9,518 nt of DNA, from positions 1 through 9,518 of the forward strand of contig JAFGOJ010000200.1 in the NCBI GenBank assembly GCA_016926575.1. Reading direction: 5' to 3'. A program made the position numbers and the translations under genes. Shown here in pieces: positions 6,115 through 9,518 of this stretch. This stretch comes from Anaerolineae bacterium (GTDB taxonomy: Bacteria; Chloroflexota; Anaerolineae; B4-G1; DUEL01). The notes below the pieces were generated by a model. The model had not been told where the DNA came from. It saw only the letters and a list, made by a program, of their open reading frames with translations, and did no database searches. Each line of letters begins with the position of its first letter. Position 1 is the stretch's first letter.

Positions 6115-7818
6115 ATGCACCGGAAGCGATCCTTTGGACTGTTCCTTTTCGTCGCCCTGGCGGTTGGACTGTGCCTGCCGTTGCCCGCCCACGCCCAGAG
6201 CTATGGCTTTTCGCTGGATCAGGCAATCGTCGACGTCTGGTTAAATCCCAATGGTACGGTGAGCCTGGAATACTGGCTGACCTTCACCTGCGACCCCGGC
6301 GCGCACCCCATCGACGTGGTCGACCTGGGCCTGCCCAACAGCAACTTCAGCTATACCGACATCCGCGGCGACGTGGACGGTACGCCGATTGCCCGCGTCG
6401 ATTCTGACTACCAGGGCGGCGGGAGCGGCGCCGCCGTCTGGTTGGGCAGCGGCACGATCGCACCCGGCCGCTCCGGCACGGTCCACATCATCGTCGACCG
6501 CGTGGGGCGCATGTTCTACCAGGACAGCGACGACACCGCCTACGCCAGCATGCAGTTCTCGCCGGTCTGGTTCGATGGTCAGGCCGCGCACGGCACCACC
6601 GACGCGACCGTGCGCTTCCACCTGCCGCCCGGCGTGCAGCCGGAGGAGCCGCGCTGGCACAGCAGCCCCTCGGGTTGGCCCGAGCAGCCCGAGACGGCCC
6701 TCGACGCGGAAGGGCGCGTGCTCTACACCTGGTACAACCCGGCCGCCAGCCCCAGCCGAGAGTACATCTTCGGCGCATCCTTCCCCGCTCAGTACGTCGA
6801 AGAGGGCGCGGTCCAGCAGCCGCCCTCCGTGGCGGAGGGCCTATTCGCCGGCGGAGCAGCCTTTCTGACCTCGTTGGCCGGCTGTATCTGCAACCCCATC
6901 ACCCCCTTCTTCGTGTTCATGGCCGGGTTCTTCGGCTTCTCCATTTGGGCGAATAACAAACGCAAGATGCAGTACCTGCCGCCTCTGCTCAAGGTCGAAG
7001 GGGTGGGCATCAAGCGTGGCCTGACAGCCGTCGAGGCCGCGATCCTCCTCGAAGCCCCGCTCAACAAGGTGATGACCATGGTACTCTTCGGCCTGCTGAA
7101 GAAAGGCGCGGTCACCGTGCTCGAAGAGAGTCCCCTGCGCATCCAGGCCAACACACCTCAACCCGAAGGGCTCCACCCTTACGAGGAAATCTTCGTTGAG
7201 GCCATCAAGCCCGATGGAACGCTGGATGAACGCAAGCTGGAATCGATGATGGTCAGCCTGGTAAAGATGGTCAACACGAAGATGAAAGGCTTCAGCCGCC
7301 GGGAGTCGGTGGCGTATTACAAGGACATCCTGCGGCGCGCCTGGACGCAAGTCGAAGCCGCCGACACCCCCGAAGTGCGCAGCCAGCGCTTCAACGACGC
7401 GATGGAGTTCCTGATGCTGGACCGCGACTTCGACGACCGGACGCGGCGCACGTTCATCACCGGTCCCTTCTACGTCCCGCCGTGGTGGATCTACCACCGC
7501 CCGTGGGCGCACGCCGTCTCACCCGCGTTCGCCAAGTCCGCGCCGCTTTCCGGCCCCGTGAGCCTGCCCTCCGGCCCGGTCAGCCTGCCCACCCTGCCCG
7601 GCGGCGACTTCGCCGCCCGCATTGTGCGCGGCATCGAAGGCACCGCCGGCGGCATCGTCGGCAACCTCAGCGGCTTCACCAGCAAAGTGACCTCGGTGAC
7701 CAACCCTCCGCCGAAACCATCGTCCAGCGGCGGCGGCCGCAGCTCTTCCGGCGGAGGCTGCGCCTGCGCGTGCGCCTGCGCCGGGTGCGCCTGCGCCTGC
7801 GCGGGCGGCGGACGCTAA
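6115..7818 (+). CDS. DUF2207-like membrane-anchored protein with Cys-Ala repeat tail
   Basis: A 567-residue protein. A signal peptide (KRK-rich start, hydrophobic 7-22, AHA cleavage near residue 27) precedes a beta-rich extracytoplasmic region (about 30-230) resembling the N-terminal part of DUF2207-type proteins. A hydrophobic stretch at about 242-279, followed by NNKRK (280-284), is a membrane anchor that puts the rest in the cytoplasm. Residues about 285-445 look like the helical/winged-helix region of these proteins (GIKRGLTAVEAAILLEAPL, 298-316). A Pro/Ser linker holds a duplicated SGPVSLP (479-485 and 486-492), then SSSGGG (536-541) and SSSGGG (543-548), and the tail: C549, C551, C553, C555, C558, C560 and C562, alternating with Ala, ending GGGR. 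AGGAGG (6103-6108) fixes the start. The downstream radical SAM gene begins five bases after the stop, making this tail its candidate substrate. Gene and topology are solid; the DUF2207 label is moderate. Confidence 0.82.
   Translation: MHRKRSFGLFLFVALAVGLCLPLPAHAQSYGFSLDQAIVDVWLNPNGTVSLEYWLTFTCDPGAHPIDVVDLGLPNSNFSYTDIRGDVDGTPIARVDSDYQGGGSGAAVWLGSGTIAPGRSGTVHIIVDRVGRMFYQDSDDTAYASMQFSPVWFDGQAAHGTTDATVRFHLPPGVQPEEPRWHSSPSGWPEQPETALDAEGRVLYTWYNPAASPSREYIFGASFPAQYVEEGAVQQPPSVAEGLFAGGAAFLTSLAGCICNPITPFFVFMAGFFGFSIWANNKRKMQYLPPLLKVEGVGIKRGLTAVEAAILLEAPLNKVMTMVLFGLLKKGAVTVLEESPLRIQANTPQPEGLHPYEEIFVEAIKPDGTLDERKLESMMVSLVKMVNTKMKGFSRRESVAYYKDILRRAWTQVEAADTPEVRSQRFNDAMEFLMLDRDFDDRTRRTFITGPFYVPPWWIYHRPWAHAVSPAFAKSAPLSGPVSLPSGPVSLPTLPGGDFAARIVRGIEGTAGGIVGNLSGFTSKVTSVTNPPPKPSSSGGGRSSSGGGCACACACAGCACACAGGGR
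7549..7590 (+). repeat. Tandem 21-bp duplication coding for SGPVSLP twice
   Basis: Two consecutive 21-bp units, 7549-7569 and 7570-7590, encode the same heptapeptide, SGPVSLP, with only third-position differences. They sit in the low-complexity linker of the Cys-tailed membrane protein. Probably a simple duplication that lengthens the spacer. Confidence 0.8.
7759..7803 (+). repeat. TGC-GCC codon-pair repeat encoding the Cys-Ala tail
   Basis: Seven TGC-GCN codon pairs (five GCC, two GCG) occur as a block of four and a block of three split by one GGG codon. Together they encode (Cys-Ala)4-Gly-(Cys-Ala)3. The near-perfect hexanucleotide repetition makes this a short simple-sequence tract prone to slippage in 6-bp steps, which would add or remove Cys-Ala units without breaking the frame. 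Confidence 0.9.
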
Positions 7819-7823
7819 CCTCT

Positions 7824-9161
7824 ATGTCGGCGTTGGACCGCCTGCGCGCGGCCTTCGCGCCCCCACGCGCGCTCCCGCCCGGGCTGCACGCCTACCAGCG
7901 CAGCGACGGCGCCGGTGCACGCGTGCGCGTCCACCTGCGCGTCGAGCCGGACGGGCGCGGCCTGCTGGTGATCAACGCCTCGCGGGTGCTGCACCTCAAC
8001 CAGACCGCCGCCGAGTACGCGCGCCTGGTGCTGGAGGGCGTGCCCGAAGCAGCCGCCGTGCGCGACATCCGCCGCCGCTACCGCGTGGACGCCGCCGTGG
8101 CCCAGGCCGACTACCACCGCATGCAGGAGCAACTGGACACCCTCATCCGCGACGACGCGTGTATCTGCCCCATCATCGGGCTGGACGTGGAGCGGATCGA
8201 CCCCTTCTCCGTCCCCCTCACCGCGCCGTACCGCATGGACCTGGCGCTGACTTATCGCTGCAACGACGCTTGCCCCCACTGCTACGTGGCGCGCCCTCCC
8301 AGCTACCCGGAGATGAGCACGGCGGATTGGAAGGCCGTCCTCGACCGGGTATGGCGGGTGGGCATCCCGCACGTCTGCTTCACCGGCGGTGAGGCGACGC
8401 TGCGCAGCGACCTGGCCGAGCTGGTGGCTTACGCCGAGGGGCTGGGCCTGGTGACGGGCCTGCTGACTAACGGGCGGCGGCTCTCCGACGCGGCACTGAT
8501 GCAAGCCCTGATCGACGCGGGTCTCGACCACGTCCAGATCACCGTCGAATCTCACGCCGAAGCGATCCACGACCGCATGGTCGGCGCGCCGGGCGCGTGG
8601 CAAGAGACGGTGGCGGGGGTGCGCAACGCAGTCGCGGCGGGACTCTACACCACTACCAACACCACGCTGACGCGCTGGAACGTGGCAAATATCGAGGAAA
8701 CCGTGACCTTCATTGCCGGATTGGGCGTACCAACGTTCGCCTGCAACAGCCTGATCTACGCCGGACGCGGCGCGGAGGTCGGCACAGGCTTTCGTGAGGG
8801 GGAATTGGGACCGCTCCTGGAGCGCGTGCGCGCCACCGCCGACGCTCACGCCCTGCGCCTGATCTGGTACACGCCCACTCAATACTGCGCCTTCTCGCCA
8901 CTCCAAATGGAACTGGGGGTGAAGGCGTGCACCGCGGCGCTCTACAACATGTGCGTCGAGCCTGACGGGGCGGTCATCCCCTGCCAGAGCTACTACGAAC
9001 CACTGGGGTACATCTTGCGCGATCCGTGGGAAGCCATCTGGAACCACGAGCTGGCCGTAGGTCTGCGGGAACGGCGCTACGTCCCTCAAAAATGCCGCGA
9101 CTGTCCCGAACTCCCCATCTGCGGCGGCGGCTGCCCGCTGTACCTGAAACACACCGCATAA
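7824..9161 (+). CDS. PqqD-like (RRE) + radical SAM + SPASM protein, putative peptide/protein-modifying enzyme
   Basis: A 445-residue cytoplasmic enzyme. Residues about 36-108 look like a PqqD-type fold, the RiPP precursor-recognition element: strand LLVINASRVLHLN (47-59), then TAAEYARLVLEG (61-72) and two further helices. Residues about 135-330 are a radical SAM core: CxxxCxxC at C146, C150 and C153 for the catalytic 4Fe-4S cluster, and FTGGEATLR (186-194) as SAM-binding GGE motif. The C-terminal SPASM domain shows C369-x12-G-x4-C387 and C424-x2-C427-x5-C433-x3-C437. The usual last Cys after that motif is absent (the protein ends LKHTA), while C355 and C377 are extra candidates. The start at 7824 lies five bases after the previous stop with no good Shine-Dalgarno sequence, implying translational coupling. 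The expected substrate is the Cys-Ala tail encoded immediately upstream. The domain calls are firm, PqqD slightly less so; the substrate is inferred. Confidence 0.9.
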   Translation: MSALDRLRAAFAPPRALPPGLHAYQRSDGAGARVRVHLRVEPDGRGLLVINASRVLHLNQTAAEYARLVLEGVPEAAAVRDIRRRYRVDAAVAQADYHRMQEQLDTLIRDDACICPIIGLDVERIDPFSVPLTAPYRMDLALTYRCNDACPHCYVARPPSYPEMSTADWKAVLDRVWRVGIPHVCFTGGEATLRSDLAELVAYAEGLGLVTGLLTNGRRLSDAALMQALIDAGLDHVQITVESHAEAIHDRMVGAPGAWQETVAGVRNAVAAGLYTTTNTTLTRWNVANIEETVTFIAGLGVPTFACNSLIYAGRGAEVGTGFREGELGPLLERVRATADAHALRLIWYTPTQYCAFSPLQMELGVKACTAALYNMCVEPDGAVIPCQSYYEPLGYILRDPWEAIWNHELAVGLRERRYVPQKCRDCPELPICGGGCPLYLKHTA

Positions 9162-9187
9162 CACCAGCAGGGGTAACTGCTCAGCCT

Positions 9188-9325
9188 GGTCATTGCGAGC
9201 GGCCCAAAGAGCTTGCCCTGAGCGAAGTCGAAGGGGCCGCGAAGCAATCTCCTGATCGCTTTTTGGGGATTGCCCCTGATTACTCGGGGACAGGCTTCGG
9301 GCGCTAAAGCGTCCTCGCAATGACC
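9188..9325. mobile_element. 138-bp MITE-like element with perfect 12-bp terminal inverted repeats
   Basis: GGTCATTGCGAG (9188-9199) and CTCGCAATGACC (9314-9325) are exact inverted repeats bounding 138 bp. The interior holds CGCGAAGCAATCTCC (9238-9252) and a degraded counterpart, GGGGATTGC (9265-9273). This fits the GTCATTGCGAG...GCGAAGCAATC type of dispersed palindrome that I recall from many bacterial genomes. There is no coding capacity and no obvious target-site duplication. Whether it is mobilised by a transposase encoded elsewhere or is an old non-mobile repeat cannot be told from one copy. Confidence 0.65.
9216..9235. repeat. CCCTGAGCGAAGTCGAAGGG motif nested in the inverted-repeat element
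   Basis: This 20-base imperfect palindrome (CCCT...AGGG ends) is of a kind I associate with short dispersed repeats in environmental genomes. It lies inside the 138-bp element, close to its left end, suggesting one repeat inserted into, or merged with, another. The attribution rests on memory of the motif. Confidence 0.4.
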
Positions 9326-9350
9326 AATCGGTGGGTCAGTCAACGTTGCC

Positions 9351-9387
9351 GTTGGTAGGGGTCGGTCTGAGACCGACCCCTACCAAC
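9351..9387. repeat. Perfect 18-bp-arm palindrome
   Basis: The arms 9351-9368 (GTTGGTAGGGGTCGGTCT) and 9370-9387 (AGACCGACCCCTACCAAC) are exact reverse complements around a single G. It is the longest perfect hairpin in the window and starts 25 bases after the inverted-repeat element. It could end transcription of the radical SAM operon, but there is no T-run and it lies about 190 bases past the stop. Confidence 0.9.
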
Positions 9388-9409
9388 CGCCATTTTCTGC
9401 CGTTTGTGG

Positions 9410-9426
9410 TGGCCCCGTAGGGGCCA
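9410..9426. repeat. Short hairpin TGGCCCC-GTA-GGGGCCA
   Basis: Exact 7-bp arms (9410-9416 and 9420-9426) around a GTA loop. It shares the GGGGC core of the other palindromes, but in the opposite order (CCCC first). Confidence 0.6.
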
Positions 9427-9462
9427 TGGCAACTATTCCGAAAATAGACCGTCTCGATGTAG

Positions 9463-9481
9463 GGCGGGTTTCAAACCCGCC
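9463..9481. repeat. Perfect 9-bp-arm palindrome GGCGGGTTT-C-AAACCCGCC
   Basis: Exact arms (9463-9471 and 9473-9481) around one C, preceded by GTAG (9459-9462), so its left edge matches the GTAGGG start shared by the other palindromes. The right edge (GACCC) no longer mirrors it. Confidence 0.7.
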
Positions 9482-9506
9482 GACCCTCGGTTACCATGAC
9501 TTTGCA

Positions 9507-9518
9507 GGGGCTCCGCCC
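9507..9518. repeat. Start of a further GC hairpin cut by the window end
   Basis: GGGGC-TCC-GCCC reads as the core of another small palindrome whose last base would be the next one outside the window. Weak because it is truncated. Confidence 0.3.

Larger units (their letters stand above)
9162..9518. other. Repeat-filled noncoding region
   Basis: About 357 bases with no credible gene on either strand. The open frames crossing it lack a ribosome binding site or any recognisable protein. It holds a 138-bp inverted-repeat element, three further hairpins and the beginning of what looks like another at the edge. Base composition is visibly more AT-rich than in the genes. Confidence 0.75.

Noticed and set aside
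6115..6174. Cys20 considered as a lipobox cysteine (lipoprotein signal peptide)
   Set aside because: The residues before it (V-G-L) do not fit a lipobox, and an AHA cleavage site at residue 27 fits a type I signal peptide.
7759..7803. TGCGCC tract considered as a CRISPR-like or regulatory DNA repeat
   Set aside because: There are no spacers, and the unit is a codon pair in frame within a coding sequence.
7815..9320. A 501-residue minus-strand frame opposite the radical SAM gene
   Set aside because: Antisense shadow without recognisable domains that reads into the inverted-repeat element; the plus strand has full catalytic motifs.
9026..9343. Small open frames on both strands spanning the end of the radical SAM gene and the repeat
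   Set aside because: No ribosome binding sites, and they cross the terminal inverted repeats and overlap a firm gene.

Overview
This is a GC-rich bacterial window (about 60-65% G+C by eye) with tight gene packing, strong AAGGAG-type ribosome binding sites and short overlaps. The gene families and the style of the intergenic palindromes suggest Chloroflexota (Anaerolineae or a relative). That assignment is an inference from gene content; no rRNA or other phylogenetic marker is complete here. No tRNA, rRNA, CRISPR array or intact transposase is visible.

Layout. (1) Positions 1-151, minus strand: the first 50 codons of a flavin-dependent thymidylate synthase (thyX), cut by the window edge. It diverges from (2) a plus-strand run, 250-4195. 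This encodes a GIY-YIG/zinc-ribbon/Nudix fusion, a YesL-like (DUF624) membrane protein whose GTG start overlaps the previous stop, an M24-family Xaa-Pro peptidase with all five metal ligands, and an ATP-cone/uridine-kinase-like fusion. A 15-bp-arm palindrome separates the second and third of these genes. (3) A minus-strand MFS transporter of the SLC45/GPH-like type (4241-5548) converges on the kinase across a GC-rich hairpin. (4) A second plus-strand operon (5711-9161) starts from a recognisable promoter. It encodes a small two-helix membrane protein with a C-terminal zinc ribbon, a secreted/membrane-anchored DUF2207-like protein ending in an alternating Cys-Ala tail with seven cysteines, and, 5 bp later, a protein with a PqqD-like N-terminal region, a radical SAM core and a SPASM domain. 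(5) Positions 9162-9518 are noncoding and filled with repeats: a 138-bp element with perfect 12-bp terminal inverted repeats, then a series of short hairpins.

The most interesting system is block 4. A radical SAM enzyme with a peptide-recognition-type (PqqD-like) domain sits directly behind a gene whose product ends in a short, highly regular Cys tail on a Gly/Ser-rich linker. The architecture resembles RiPP maturation (leader-binding domain, radical SAM core and SPASM auxiliary clusters). Here, however, the candidate substrate would be the cytoplasmic tail of a large membrane-anchored protein rather than a small free peptide. This pairing is inferred from gene order and domains, and no activity can be shown from sequence alone.
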